A DNA stretch of 64,000 bases, from NCBI RefSeq assembly GCF_040807025.1, contig NC_090942.1, forward strand, positions 201,244,747 to 201,308,746, read 5' to 3'. The stretch's first letter is position 1. Every line of letters begins with the position of its first letter. Under the pieces are notes generated by a model that made no database searches, was not told the DNA's origin, and saw only the letters and a list, made by a program, of their open reading frames with translations. This document shows positions 1-13,710 of this stretch, in pieces. The position numbers were made by a program, and so were the translations under genes. This DNA is from Struthio camelus. Lineage: Eukaryota; Chordata; Aves; Struthioniformes; Struthionidae.

Positions 1-3000
1 TAATTCAGAAGTTCAAATTCCTTCATTCACATGTAATGATGCAGAAGAACAACTCAAATGTTTCCAAAGGCAGTTTCAAGTTTCGAAACAAAGCAAAAGC
101 TTCCCAGGCCTTTCCTTGTAGCACACCAGTCCCCAGTGGTGCTTGTTGCCCTGTGAGGAGAATCAAGTCCATGGCAGATGAATGTTTTTCCTCAGCATCA
201 TGGAATATTGACCTCTCCACAAAGGGATTAAAAATAAATAAGCATTAAAAAAAAAAAAATCAATAAACCAATCCCAAAATTCATTGGGAACACCATTAAC
301 ATGCTCCGGAACATTACTTTGAACTAATATAAAGCAGTTGCCACCAGGAAAATACACAAGATTGCTGGGATCCATCAGCTAAAGAACTGAGAGCTCAGGT
401 TACGAAGAAAGCACATGTCCTGCAATTTAGTTTTCCATGTCACAGGAATGCAGAAGAGACTGTGTTTTCACCTGCCCTGTCTTTTTTTCATAAGAAGAGT
501 TATTGCATATAAGGGTTATGTACCGCTCGCTTGCTTTAAAAGGCCTCTCTGCTCAACTGCACACCACTGACCAAAAAACTACTGTCCTAACCAAACCACA
601 GGGCATCAGAAGCAGAAAACAGAAAATAAGGGTTATTTAGCCCTTTTGTCAAATGTTTATCTTTCTAACCTCCAAAGGAAGATGTAGCAACAAGAAGAGC
701 AGTTCTAGGCTGCAAGTGAAGTTACTGGAGAGGAACAAGCGTGCAACAGCTGCATATATCAATTACAACTGCAGGATAACTACAATTTACAAGTATTGTA
801 ACAAGTTGAAAAAATTAACACTTTAAAAAAACAAGTTAAAAAAGAACATTGAAATAAGGGGATGCTCAAACTTCTGCTGGCCATCTCAGCCATCAGCATC
901 AGCACAAACAAGCTGCAGCCCCAGATTCATTTTGAACCCCAGCTTCTACCAACAGGCCCTGCCAGGGCTATCCTTCTCTATTCCCAGTGATAAACAGAAA
1001 ACTGGTTAATCAGTCCATAGAAGAAAGTGCCTATGGTCACAGCTTATGTAACATTCTCCGTGCATTAATCATGACAGTGCTCCAATTACTCCCAACTTAC
1101 GCTCATTTTTCTTTATGCACAGCCTTACACTATGTCCATTTTGCACTGGCAACTACACCCACATGAAACACTTTGATAGGATTAAATAGGCTTTTTGCAG
1201 CCTTCACTGATATGGTTCTTAGAAACTAAAACTGAACTATGAATACACGAACAATAAGAGAAAAATATTTTTACAGATTTTACCATAGGTAAATAAGTTT
1301 TTGTTACATTAACACACTGTACTGCTTCAGGGATCTCAGAAAACAACCTCACAATTCAAGGACGTAGAGACACAAGCATCCACTAGCTCTTCTGTTTGCC
1401 ACGTCCTATTGCATGGCTATCTATACTAGACTTCTAAATACATGGCGTCTTCTCTTCATATACATTATATGCAGCACATAGAGACAGTTTGAACCGCAGC
1501 ATTTAAGAAACCCTCACTGTCTTCAATTGGCCAAGTACACGTGGAAAAGCTAGTCTTAACTTGCTTGGAGTAAAACTGAACTTTCTTTTGTCAGGTATTC
1601 AGTTGCAGAAGTGAGGCCAGCTGACTATAGAGTAACCTCCTGCTGAAGACAACACTCCACTAACATCCATGATACTGGAAAGAGAAGATTCTAATATGTC
1701 CCAGATCAGAAACTTCTGATTTTCAAATTATTTTATCATCATCCATACTGCACACACTAAACAGTCAGTGAAACTCTAGCTTACCTCTAAAGGCCTGCCC
1801 AGTGATATTATGTAATACCTTTGACATTAAATAGCCACTGTTGGGGTACTTATTCCATCAATGACCACAGCACAGTTCTGGAAACCTCTGCCTCTAACTC
1901 TGTTCTCTACCAACACATTAAGAACATTAAACAGGCTTAATACACCATTAAGAAAGTAAGCTAATTTTACGCATAATACTGCTGTTGCACTAAAAGCACA
2001 CTAATTACCCAGCAACTGAAAAGGACAAGAAAGTAAAGAAAACATTTCTGAACAAATGGTGCCAGCAACTGGTGGACACCAGCAGAAGAGGGCAAGCTCC
2101 TCGCTGATCCCCACAGAAATTCCAGCCCCACTGCTAGCGCTCCTAGCTATGCACTGTATTAATATGCACATTAAGGCCCAGTATTAAGCACCTGTGACCA
2201 TCGTATTGCAATTCCACTCTACAGACTGACATGACAGAGCTCTATTAATTTTTATCACCTATCACCATGCCATACACTGTGTATAAGCCGCTAGCAGAGT
2301 CTCCTCAGGAAAGTGCACTACTACCTTCTCTGGGTGATGGGTTGCTACAAAAAAAAAAGATCATTTTGCATACCTTGTGTGTCATTGCTATATTCAAAAG
2401 TAACACATCTTAAATATATTACTTCATTTTTTTAATTCAAAATACAGTAAAATAAACTCTGAAAGAACAAAGACAGACAGGAGCAGAAGTAGCAGGTTAC
2501 CATGCCAAGAAAATATGCCATCAGCCCAATTCTTAACAACCACATAGAAGTGTTCCTTGAATATGGAATCTCTTCAACAGGATTACAGTAGGACAACGTT
2601 AAGGGGCTTCTAGTCTTACCAACCTAGCTATAAGAATACACAAGACATCCTTCGAAGCATGGCCATTCAAACAGAACACTAAGTTAACAAGACATAGCAG
2701 CCTCTGCACCTTACTAGCATAGCCCCAGTCCGAACAGCAGTCTGTTTTAATATTAAACAGTTCAACAAACAGCTTAAACATAAACACAATACAATTAAAT
2801 GTGCTCACAGATGAGCCAGGCAGGTGAAAACAGGACAACAGTACCTTAGAAAGACTGAAGGAACTAGTCTCAAGAAAAGGTTAAAGTTAAAAAAGAAAAA
2901 AAAATTACAGGAAAATATTTCAGTATTCTTTATCTACATTATCAAATATAGAACAATTGAAATTTCAAAAGTCTGAAAAATTATAGCCATCAGCAATACT

Positions 3001-5302
3001 TGTTACCAAGCTAGAGGAAAAATGATTCTATCAATTTCATTTACATCATGCATGAAATAGTATTTCCACTATTTACAATACACTTTCTTTCCCAGTTTTG
3101 AAGTTCTATCAGCAAACACCACAAGGCTGATAGAGGACTTGGGAGTCAGTGTAGTATCTAGAACTGTAAAGCAAACGCGCATTCAGAGACACAAGACATT
3201 TATGGACAGAAACTCATAATTACGGAAGCCAAATAAAACTTAACTCTGCTGTTACAACAGGAAACGTATAACCATGGCATAAGCTTCAAAAATTTGTCTC
3301 ATTCGAACTTAATGGTGACGAATATTTATCATTAATGTGAAGGTATCTGTGCATACCACTGTGTAAGTGAATAATGCTCGGCATGTTCAAAGAGTGAAAG
3401 AAATTATCTTAAAGCTTCTGCATCAGTCTTCAGCAGTAGGGATCTGCAACAAAAGGTCACGCCAAGAAAAAAACAGTAAAATAGAGTTTTGATTTACAGA
3501 ATTAGAAAACAAGTCAAGGCTATAATTCTCTGCACGTTTGAACATCTCTCTCTCTCCTTTTTTTGTTTTAATTTTCTTCCTCTTATCCTGGAGAAAAAAA
3601 AACACATTTAAGTCAACCTAAAATTTTGGCTTTGATAGATTAATGGAAGCTAAGGCTGCCTTAGCACAGACTACTCCTGTTTTTATCAACCGTGATAACT
3701 ACAGATTATGAACTTAAAACAGATTCAAATTACCACTGAAATGTATACATACTTTATCTATGCCAGTTAACAGCATTTTAAATTTGCATCATATTCTGAA
3801 GACTATTATAAACTCTAAATATCTACAGAATGCAGGATTAATTCAAGAACTAAAGTAAAAATATTTGTATAATGGCCACATCCAAGACATAAAACTAATG
3901 ATTAGCCAATTTCTAACTCAGCACTCAATAGTCTTCGTGCTGGTTCTTTCCAATACTTCTGATAAAAAACAAAAATCTTTTGCAACAGGAGTTGCAATTA
4001 TGAATGATCAGAAGAAAACCTACACATTTTAAATATAATCTGCTTAGGAGTGTACAAACAATGAGGAAATATTCTGCTTTGCAATGTTTTTATGTTTGAG
4101 ACAGATTGCCTTCCGAGTTTAAAAAACACCAACACAAATCAAGCTCAACTTGAATACCTCCCAATTTAAAACATAAAAGATGATTAACTCAGTTACAATA
4201 TGCCTTCTCAAGTGGCTATTAACGGCTATTCAGAAAAATTGTTTTATGAGCTTGGTATAAAGATACCTAATAGAACCACACTTTGTCCTATATCTTGGTC
4301 CTTATGGCTTTAATTTGGCTGCCATGCATATCAACGACAAGAAAGAGATAGTATTTATAATCAACAGGTTTCTTTATAAATACTCCAAAAATCCTGTAAA
4401 AGAGTAAGAAAAATTCCAGCGAATAGAAAGGTCCATCAAAAAACCCAAACACATACAGTAATTGACTCTAGTCCCTTGGCAAACACCATTAGATATAAAA
4501 GAATACATTAAGTAACAATAGTTTAATGGCAGAATATTTCAGTATATGTCAAACAAACTGATTTATGAAGCTTGTAAAGGAAGAATATTTGTAAATCCCC
4601 CCCAAAAATAAGCTGGGGTTTGTTTTCAAAAAAACCAACTTAATGCGTAGCTACCACATTAGCAAGCCTTGAACAAAAAGTTCTCCAGCAACCTCATCTG
4701 CCAAAAATAAATAAATAAAACAAGCTGCAATCCTAGTTTACACTTTAAATGAGCACAAAGACTTCCATTTTGATCTTCAACTGTCTTTATAGACAAATTT
4801 CTTAATTTCTTCCCAAATGCTCTGTTCCTCCTTTTGGCAGAGAAGAAATGACTTCTATCAGCAGCTAAAAATGTTTCAGCACCTGAGTTTCAAATAGAGG
4901 GGGAAAAAAACCCCACTTCTTTCTCAAATAAAAAAAAAAATAATTAAATGCTGCATTTCAACATCTTGTATAATAGGGTGGTTTCTGAACTGTCAGATCT
5001 AGCAATTTCTAGCAATTTTTAAATAACAGTAAGTGTGAAGGAAACTATTCACAAGTTAAAGTAACTCAAATAAATCCAGTGTAACTTCATATTATTTTCA
5101 TTATTACCTCTAAACATGCACTAAATTCTCAAGAGCAAACGTAAATACGACAGCAGCTCTACACAGAGCTCAGACTCAAGATGCCGCAGTTTAATTCCTC
5201 GCCCAGTCCCTGATTTTCTTTCACTACAGGTACTCTGTATCTGAGTCCTCCAAAGAGCTAAGAAATTAATACTCACCTTCTACCTCTTTTTCTGCCTGTT
5301 CT

Positions 5303-5375
5303 AATATAAGAATAAGCCCTTTGGGGCAGTTACTGTCTATGACCTGCACTGCTCGTGGTACAAGGAAGCTCCTGA
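5303..5375 (+). mobile_element. Ancient L2-like LINE/SINE 3' tail relic
   Basis: The plus strand reads a diverged version of the amniote L2-type tail, whose hallmark is a segment like GTAAGCTCTTTGGGGCAGGG followed by ACTGTCT. Here the preserved core is AAGCCCTTTGGGGCAG then ACTGTCT at 5313-5338, followed by a degraded GGTACAAGGAAGCTCCTG block. The family assignment is from memory of the consensus. The same region on the minus strand mimics an exon with good splice sites, but the repeat explains it better. Two related relics occur at 19519-19650 and 35662-35745. Confidence 0.55.
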
Positions 5376-5998
5376 ATGCAAAACACAGCTGCACAGAACA
5401 CTGGAAAACACATATTTGTAAGCTGATCCTATTAATGATCTTCACACATCCTTTAAACTGCAGAATTGGAACACGAGCATGAAAAAAACAACTTCTCCCA
5501 ATCATTACTTCTGATCCAATCAGGGCTCCCCACCAGGACATCTTCCTGCTACTGAAGCAGTAAACAAAAGTTAGTATCTTTTACAGCAATCACCCACTGG
5601 ATACACACAGCCTAATTATGAACTTACACTAGTAGTGTAATTCATCTGACCTATATCCTACAGCTCAATGTCCTATGCCACGAAAAAACCCACAGCTATG
5701 ACCACGAGAAGCCCATATATCTTAATTGGTGCTGCGCGTGAATCAGGGAGGTACTGACCTTTGAAATAAGAAAGGCCAAAAACTTATATATCATACAATC
5801 TACTTCAGATTCAGGTTCAGTTAAAAGACCATATTAAGTAGACCCCAACTAAAAGACAGGCCTGCCAGAACAGAGTGCAATTAACTGAACTTCTACAACA
5901 TTTCTTGCTCATTCTTTCCTAAAAGCAGTCAAGAGAGTTTTGGCAGATGGTGCGATAGGAGGGCTTGAAAGAACAAAGATTTAACTGCATGTATACTC

Positions 5999-6017
5999 TT
6001 TTTTTTTTTTTTTTTTT
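5999..6017. repeat. Poly-T tract (19 nt)
   Basis: An uninterrupted run of 19 T, equivalent to poly-A on the minus strand. No retroposed gene or SINE body was recognised beside it, so it is best treated as a simple homopolymer. Confidence 0.9.
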
Positions 6018-8854
6018 AAATCATGAGCTCCCCATGCAGAGCTCTCAAGACTGTTTCCTACTTCAGTTACTATGAATCACACTAAGGTCTAACTGCTCAT
6101 GCAGGAAACTTAATCCAAAAAGGAAGATTTCTAAAGGCATGAAAGCTAGTTCACTATCCAGCTGTCACTGCTCTCATGAGTTAAACGCTCAGTCGCCATT
6201 AGCTCTTTTATGCATCTTCTCCAGAGTGTCTTGTGTACTCTAGCTCGGTTTGGTTTTTTAGGAATATTGTCCTGCTAATCAGTGTACACAAGAAACTTCA
6301 AAGCAACATGAGTAACATCTCTCATATGATGGCTTTTCTTCCTTTTTCCTCCACAGAGGAATATTGTTTGCAGAGACTACTATCCTTAGCTCATACAGAG
6401 GTACAGCTCATTCTTCAGTCAGAAGATACATGTTATATAAACCTGAGCTAAAGCAGTCACACCAAAGAGCCAACGGTTGGAAAATTCATGTTATCACTCC
6501 TAAAATCATAATCTTTCATTACAGGTTGTACAGACAAGGCATACACTGAAAAACAGAGCAGGTTTATGCTGTTATCAACTGTAGAACGTCGTAAGTGTTG
6601 AACTGCAGAAATCAAACATAAAGCTTGATAACTTACTCCTGCAATGAAAGTCCCTCTTTAAAAGCACAATCAATCTCTGACACATACATGTCTGTTTCTG
6701 ACAAAAAATATTTCTGCAAAAATCTTCTTTTACTACTTCCATGGGCAAATAGAAAGATTAGCAAAGATTGTATTTCAGTAACTATTGTGCATAATCAAGA
6801 CTATTGTTTCAGTAACTGTTTGATTAAAAAGTGTTTTCTATTTTTTCTTTATTTAAAGAAAATTGCTGTGGAAAAGAAGAAAGAGGACAGATTCAATCAT
6901 ATATTATGTACAACAAAACCTCTGCGTTCACCACCACATTCACTAACCACATTCACTTTTCCACTAGTCACAGAAACTCAAAACTAACCCTTCAGCAAGC
7001 AATAACAAAAGTTTGCTTTGAACAACTCATCTCAAAAATTCTGCTGGAAATAAATCTAGCTTCCATACTGCTCATGAGAAATATGGAAGTTGATGTTCTG
7101 GTCTCAAACTGAAGAGCTGCAGAGAGAACATCCTTTTTAGTGGACTTATTTAAGCCACTTTCTTGCAAAGTGACAATGACCTAGGGTCTTTAATTTAGTG
7201 TAGAAAGAGAATCGTCCTTCCAGCTTAGTACATTATCCTCCTCTAATGAGGAAATGCAAAATGACCTGTGACTGAACATAGTGCCTAACAAAACAATTCC
7301 TTGAGTCAAATATGAGGTTTAATCCTTGATTCGCAAAGTCTGCGAGCATTGTAACTTGTAGGTTTATGCTAACAGGTTTCCAACTGGGGTATTGTTCTCC
7401 ATCATGTTAACCTCTATACATCAGAAGCGACACAACTGAACATCTGAAAAACAGATTACTGTGGTCTGGGAGACCATACTGGAGAACAAGAAATACAACC
7501 TGGTCTCATTACTTCATTCCCTTCTTCAAAAACATGCTATTAGCTGCCACGGGAAATATAGTATCAGGCAAGGTCAAAACAACAGTCAGCCTTGTATAAT
7601 CATAATGTATTTTTTGATTCCCTGTACAAAACTTTATAAAAAAAAAAAAAAGCTAGCCTTACATGACATACAAGTCAAAATGACCTTCTTACCCTCAGGT
7701 TTAAAGTCTCTTGAAGTTTCTGGCTGCTTTCATAACTTGCCCCCATCTTTTTCTAAAGGAATACTTTCCCCTCATTGCCTGTAGCTTACAGAAAAAGCAC
7801 AAAAAACTGCAGCTAGTCTATTCTCGCACAAAGTGCAAAAACTAAACCTTCTATCAAGCAATCTCAAAACTGCATCCAAAACCCATCACTCAAGTACACA
7901 GATTGCTGCTCAGACTGAAAATATCAGTCTCCCTTAGTTATCTGCAATGACTACTAAACTGCATCAAAAACTAGAAGAAAAAAAACCCACTTCTTAATCA
8001 CTGTTCAGATTGCGTTGGGCATTCAGGAGTTGCGACAAATCCCTGCCTCTCCACGTCTGCAGTTACTCAAACCCCTGTTTTTTTTCTTTTTTTCCTGTGA
8101 CATGTTCATGTAAAAAAGAAAAGGGAAAAACAACTGACAGAAATTTTTCTGCAAACACACGAGGAGGGGTTTAAAAAAAAAAAAAAAAGGCTAAAAAAGT
8201 TCCTGAGCTGTCAAGGACTTCCAGCGTCCTGTAAAGCCAAAGACGATTATTTTTCAGCACTTGAAGGCTACGGGACACCCGAGGAGACGCGCCGGTGTCA
8301 CCCAGCGGTCGCGGGGCGGTAGGAGAGGGGCCACTCGCGGAGGGAAACACGCGTGAGGCGGCTGGGAGGCAGCCGCCCCGCCCGGGGGCCCACGGCCCAC
8401 GCGCAGGATCGAGCAGCCGCCGCCAACCGCCTCTCCCCGCCCCGACATTTCCAACTTTGCGAAGCGGCCGCCTGACCCGGGCGGCGGCGTCGTTGTGCAA
8501 CCGCCCCCCGAGGGAGACGGGGCGGCGGGGCCGCGCCCCCGCCCCCCACGCAGCCGAGGGCTCCACACAAAGCTCCCCCCGCCGATCCCCCCCCCCACCC
8601 CCGGCGGGCCGGGGCTCGCCGCCGCTCCACCCCGCAGCAGGGACCCGCGCCGCGGCCGCAGGGCACCAGCGCGGCCCTGAGGGGCTCCCGCCGGGCAGCG
8701 ACGGGGATTATCGCCGGCGGCGGGCAGCGCTCAAGAGCGGCCAGCTCCCCTCAGCGCCCCTCCCGGCGGCCGCCGGGCGCTCAGGGAGGCAGGGGCCGCC
8801 GGGGCACCGACCCCCGGGCGCCGCCAGCCATGCGCGCTGCCCGCCGGCACCCAC

Positions 8855-8985
8855 CTGGCGCCGCGCTGGCGCTCCCGCTCCCGCTCCGTCCCCGTCCCAT
8901 CCCGCGCCGACCGCCGCCGCCGCCGCGCGGGCGCCTCGGCGGGCTACGCCTCCGCGCCCCGCTCCACCGCCCTCGCCCCGCCCCC
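8855..8985 (-). other. Candidate untranslated first exon of a leftward gene
   Basis: On the minus strand a consensus-like splice donor, CAG followed by GTGGGT, occurs with its exon edge at 8855, about 200 bases downstream of the CCAAT box at 9052. A transcript starting near 8950-8990 would have a short GC-rich first exon ending here. The start position is only approximate. WASF3, whose first exon is non-coding in mammals, is the gene expected by synteny, but no downstream coding exon was found in 1-8229. GC-rich islands often contain such donors by chance. Confidence 0.22.
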
Positions 8986-9032
8986 TCGGCCGCCCTCGCC
9001 CCGCCCCCTCCCATCCCTTTTCCCTGTGCCAA

Positions 9033-9134
9033 GGGGGCGGGGCGAGGCCCGCCAATGGGAACCAGTATCTCTCCGCCAGCACTGCTGATCGGCGTGTAGA
9101 ACGTCCAATAGAAAAGCCAGGAAGGAGGGGCGGG
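9033..9134. promoter_or_regulatory. Core promoter cluster: GC boxes and two CCAAT boxes
   Basis: Within 102 bases there is a GC box (9033-9043), a CCAAT box (9052-9056), a second CCAAT box (9105-9109) and a second GC box (9127-9134). Known roles are Sp/KLF binding for the GC boxes and NF-Y binding for CCAAT, which works in either orientation. A rightward start near 9170-9200 or a leftward start near 8950-8990 would both be at the usual 60-100 base distance. There is no TATA box at a matching position. Confidence 0.6.
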
Positions 9135-9253
9135 CTGTCAATCAACGGCCGCCAGCTGGGGTCCGTGAGAGGCCGTCTTGGCACGGGGGGAGGGAGCTGC
9201 CCGCGCCCCCGCTGGCCCTCAGTGCCGTCGCCGCCGCCGCCCCCGGATTCGCT

Positions 9254-9287
9254 CGGCCCGGCCCGGCCCGGCCCGGCCCGGCCCGGC
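9254..9287. repeat. (GGCCC)n pentanucleotide repeat in CpG island
   Basis: About six tandem GGCCC units lie just right of the CCAAT/GC-box cluster. The tract is short and perfect, inside the GC-rich island, and could vary in length between individuals. Confidence 0.85.
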
Positions 9288-9760
9288 CGCCGCGGCGCTG
9301 CCCGCCGCCGGCACCGACCCCTTCCCTCCAGCGCCCCGCGGCAGCAGCCGCCTCCCGCCCCTCCGGCTCTTCCCCCGACGCCACGTCGGCCCCTTCCAGC
9401 GCGCTTCTCTTCCCGCCGCACCGGCGGCGCCTCCGCTCCCGAAGAGGCGGCGCAGCGATGCAGCCGGGCCGCGGGGGCACCCCACCGGCCGCCCCCTGGC
9501 AAGTGCCTCTGCCCTCAGGCGGGCCCGTAGCCCCGGGGGGGCACAGCTGAGTGTCCGCTGGGCCCTCCTCAGCCCTGCCGCCCTGCCCCACACCCCGAGT
9601 GGGGTAGGGACACCCTCACACGCAGTCTCGCCCCGTGACAGGGGCCGTCTTGCGCCTCCCGCGTACCGCGGCCTGTTGTCCCACGGAGCTCTCCCACGGC
9701 AGCCCCTGCTCCGCGCAGAGGAGGCAGCCACAGCTGCCTTGGCCCAGCTCTAAGCAGGCA

Positions 9761-12700
9761 TCCCACAGCACCTCGCTGGCCTCGCCCCGACAGCCGCGAT
9801 CCCGCAGCTCCTTGCCTCACTGGCTTCCCCTCGACAGCAATGACTCTGCCCCTTGCCCACCCTTGCAACCCCGTTACTGAGGAACCCAGCTTCTGGTCAC
9901 CAGGGCCCAGATAGGTTCACACGCACACATGCACACACGAGATCAGCCCGACTTGCTGGGTGAACAGTGGTGGGGGGCTGGAGGGTCTGGGGGCCTTTGC
10001 CCTGCCCAGGCAGATTGCACTGTGAGAGCGGCAGCTGCTGACATAGCCTGAACAATGTGCCCTGCCCTCCTGCGCCGAGGTTTCGTCCTTTGTGGTTATG
10101 CCTGTAACTGGGGCTTTTGTTTCTCCGCCGCAAACCCTTTTGAAAAAATAATTCGGACTTTATCACGTGAATACGATTTTGGAGGGGGGGGGGGAATGGA
10201 ACAATTGCCAAATGAACTTCAGTGGCCCAGGGTGATTCAATAAGTAATCACAGCTGAAAATAGAGGTCATTGAACGCAATCTTAAGTCAATAAGTGCCCA
10301 GTCCTGTCTGGCAACTGCAAGTTTACTGAACTCAAGACCAACTGTACCACGGCCTCCATTCAGTTATGCACACTTTGCCTTATAGGAGAATAAAGCAAAG
10401 GCATAGGCTTGTTCACAATCACCTCCTTTTCACAAAAAAATCAATATTGATATTAATTTTAGAAAAATGATTTCTATTTAGGATACTAATATCAACAGTG
10501 CTAAGAAGCAGCAGTGGAAAACCACTGCTGTAATCATTCAAGGTTCATGGCAAAAAGCAATAAGTAGAGTGGTTTTCTTACACTGTTAAGTGCAGATGGT
10601 GACAGTTTTAAGATCACTAGCAAAGCAAACAGAAAATTAGAAATCATTAAGCAACACAAACCTAAAAGAAGGAAGCAACAGTCTTTTCTTCAATATAAGG
10701 GCCTGCTAGGACAAAAATCATAAGCAAGAATAGTCTCTGGGTTTTGAGGAAAAGCCATTCTAATCAAAAGGAGATTATTTTCCCTAACACGTATAGGTAG
10801 CAAGTCTCTCTTCAGACTTACAATCTCTCTTCAGAGACTGTAAAATAAAACTGATGGAAAATGACCTAGCATTATTAAAACACTGCTGCATTAATACTCA
10901 TTCAGTAATACTTTTTCATACTGAAAATGAGATCTTGAGGTTTGAGAAATATTATTTTCAGACAGACCTATTACTACCAGTAATTTTTTTTTCTGCTCCA
11001 TCGCTACAGGTGTCCTGTGTGATGCAATATATTAATGAACATTTATTTTGTTCTACCTGCTTTCCAATCTCTTGGATCCCTTCTCACCTTTATTTTTCTC
11101 CTCTGTATTCGTGACACTGTGACACCAATAGCTATTTTAACAATGTCTAAGTCGTGTAAAAATGGAACTCAGACAGAGTTTTTACTGCTATTTTGACCTT
11201 GTCTAAGAATTTGCAAATAAGGCAAATCTGCCAAACCATTTATATTTAATCTGCTTTAAGTTTACATTAAGGGACCAAAAAAAAGGTTGTTATCTGTAAT
11301 GAATAATTCAATCAACTTTTGTCTTAACCGTTATTGTTTTTGAATGAAATCATGTCTTGGAAAACCAGTGGATTCGGAATTGGACTGACACATCAAGAAA
11401 TGTCCAGGATTGATCTTTCTCCTATTAATTTCACTTGGACACAGAATCAGCTTTGAGAGGATAATGAAAATGCAGGGATATTGGAGACTGAAGTCAAGAT
11501 GAATTAGCAGAAGTCAGCATAAAATTTTCATAATATCTGCTCATGCTATCACTGGCTTAGGTCAAATTTATAAGGACCTTCCTGTCTTGAATACTTAACT
11601 TCCCACCAAAAAAATACAACATAAGAAGAAATAGCATTTGGAAAGTCTATTACACATATTGTTGCTGACTCCTGAAGACCTGGCTTCATGATATGGAAAT
11701 CTTTTTGTCTTTTAGGAAACACAGCATTGCTGAGTAATGTTAAAATAAATAGTCTTATGCGAAATGATTTACAATGCCACCGATAATCATTACAGCATCT
11801 CTGATTATTAATGGAACATTGATAGGTCCCTGAAGAGTTTCTTGCTGAATCAGCTTTTGAAATAAATTGCTTACTCTCCAGCCATAGCCGCACCCAATAA
11901 AAAAGGCCTCCATGTCTTAACTGAAGTAATTGATTTAGGCCCGTTAGAGGATACATGAAATGCACAACACAAGATCCTTTATGGGTTACTACGTTTCTGT
12001 TAATGGAGTTTCTTTTCCATTGCTGCATAACTAGTTAGCCTTCATAAGTCTATGCACGTATTTCTCATACTATTCATATTTTTAATATTATATTCATTAT
12101 TGATATTTTCATACTATTGATATTTTTCAGGAATCTTTTCCTGAGACTATTAACTATTCCACTTTTTTTTTTGTTTTTCCTTTTAACACATATGTGTTGT
12201 TGGAATACTGAAAAACTAGCAAAATATATGAAACAAAGATGCAAGTAGATCCTCAAAGAAAACATTCAATGTAAGTTCAAAGAAGCATTCCGTGTAATCA
12301 ATCTTGTGAAAAAAATGCAGAAAAACAAGAACAAAAGGAAGGCTAATGACTTTTCAAGACAGCTGCTTTCATCAACTAAACAAGAGTTGTAGTTCTGCCA
12401 ATTAATAGTAAGGTCCATTAACCGTAAGTCATAAAAGGTATTTGCCATGTAAAACACTCATTTTTCTTTGCTGGCTCTGACACTTTGGTACAGCAGTATG
12501 TTAGGGTATCATCAGAAGGACTGGTGATCTGTAGCACGAGTGGACATAGATTCTCAATGATTTGACAACATTGTCAGTTGAAGAAGCTCCCTTTTAAAAA
12601 ATAAACACACAAAAGACATTATTCCAAGTTCATGAGAATGTTAAAAAAAAAGAAATACAGAAAGTTGTAACTAGTAATGAGAGTGATGATTTAGCAGCTG

Positions 12701-13710
12701 TAGTATGAAGGGTACAGTAAGGACTAATAGGTTGAAGCTAAGTAAGGAAAAAGACTGAAGATCTAGTCTGAAAATGCAGAAAGGAAGGTAAACTCACAAA
12801 AATAGCTGGGACTCTGAGAACTGGATCGAGTGGTTCTCTGTTTCTCTCTGTTTCTTTTTTCTGCTGCATGCTCAAGGCTTTAGGTTTGCCATGGCTAATG
12901 AAGTTATCAGTCAAGTGAGTCAAAAACTACGGTATTGCCATTTTTTGAGGTTCAGAACAACCTTAGGAAGGTGCAGCAGGGAACTACAGGGATCAGAGAT
13001 ACCTTGGTTTATCCAGCAAGATTTTAGATCCAGACCCTTTTTCAAGATCTTGCAATGTCACAGCAGTGTCCAAGCTCTTTGGACATTAGCTACAGTCTAT
13101 GGTATAAGATAGGGTGAAAGAAGAGTACTGAAAGAGAGAGCTGTGAGGGCAGAGTTAGCTATGTTAAAAGATTTTCCCTCTTTGTTTTTACTCAACTATA
13201 AAAAAATCACAATAGGTACCAATAACAAACGTTCATGGAATTGTTGGGACACACGTTCTATAGCAAGGAAACTTGGAGAGTACCATCAAAAATTAAAAAA
13301 TATATGCCAGATGTGAAGGACTGTGTTTCAACCATAAAAGTATGCAAAACTCATCAGAAAAAGACTGTCATTGGAACATCTTAATTACTGACCTCAATGT
13401 CTTTCTCATAGGAATCAAATTCTAAACATGCATGATCATTTGTAGGATTACCATTGGATTACATTCTTCTCATGGCAGGGGACAAATGTGTGTATAAGCG
13501 GGCACAACATCTAGCAAAAACACTACCGAACTTTCCCTGGCCCAATGTAGGAGGCCCCTTAGGAGTCCTCTGATAAGCGCACATCCTGTTATATGACAGA
13601 AGAGCAGCGATGACACAAGCATGGGTGCTTTTCCAATAATAGTATAACACTGTTGATAAATATTCAACTTGTGAGTTGCTATAACCTCAACATCTTTTTC
13701 AGCAAAACTT
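9761..13710. other. Non-coding spacer, no gene seen
   Basis: The base composition returns to AT-rich after the island. There is an 11-G run at 10184-10194 and a palindromic E-box TCACGTGA at 10163-10170. The longest open frame (11549-12028, minus, 159 codons) has no domain, no supporting splice sites and AT-rich codons. Short direct repeats of TCTCTCTTCAGA occur near 10804 and 10823. Confidence 0.6.

Larger units (their letters stand above)
1..8229. other. Non-coding stretch, possibly first intron of a leftward gene
   Basis: No exon could be supported in this AT-rich stretch. Open frames at 23-220, 2599-2838 and 3423-3605 on the minus strand are short and show no recognisable domain. Homopolymer runs are common: A at 246-258, T at 5999-6017, A at 7638-7651 and A at 8173-8188. 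One ancient L2-like tail lies at 5303-5375. If the CpG island to the right is the start of a minus-strand gene, this would be its first intron, but nothing here proves transcription. Confidence 0.5.
8230..9760. promoter_or_regulatory. CpG island 1, probable bidirectional promoter
   Basis: GC content rises sharply from the AT-rich flanks, with very dense CpG dinucleotides through about 8250-9750. The centre carries GC boxes in both orientations (8976-8984 and 8999-9007 as CCCCGCCCC; 9033-9043 and 9127-9134 as GGGGCGGG-type) and two CCAAT boxes on the plus strand (9052-9056 and 9105-9109). This TATA-less arrangement is typical of a housekeeping-style, often divergent, promoter. By synteny with amniotes, where WASF3 lies downstream of CDK8 on the same strand, this island or the one at 17.7-18.5 kb may serve WASF3. 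No coding exon confirms this. Long open frames across the island in several frames simply reflect GC richness. Confidence 0.8.

Noticed and set aside
3423-3605. Lysine-rich minus-strand frame after a TTTTTTTCTCCAG acceptor-like sequence
   Set aside because: It does not match any WASF3 or other recalled protein segment, no donor follows in a sensible place, and A-rich DNA gives lysine runs by chance.
4873-4890. RE1 half-site (TTCAGCACC)
   Set aside because: Only the left half matches; the right half required for strong REST binding is absent.
5277-5371. Minus-strand exon-like segment with acceptor CATTCAG and donor AAG|GTGAGT
   Set aside because: The segment matches, on the plus strand, an ancient L2-like tail, and its peptide resembles no protein I recognise. 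The good splice sites are probably coincidental, though exonisation is not excluded.
8295-9530. 411-codon plus-strand open frame and several overlapping minus-strand frames in CpG island 1
   Set aside because: They are open in several frames on both strands because stop codons are rare in GC-rich DNA. The peptides are low-complexity P/R/A/G with no domain, and promoter motifs lie inside.
11549-12028. 159-codon minus-strand open frame
   Set aside because: It has no domain, no promoter or splice context and AT-rich random codon use. A chance frame of this length is expected in 64 kb.
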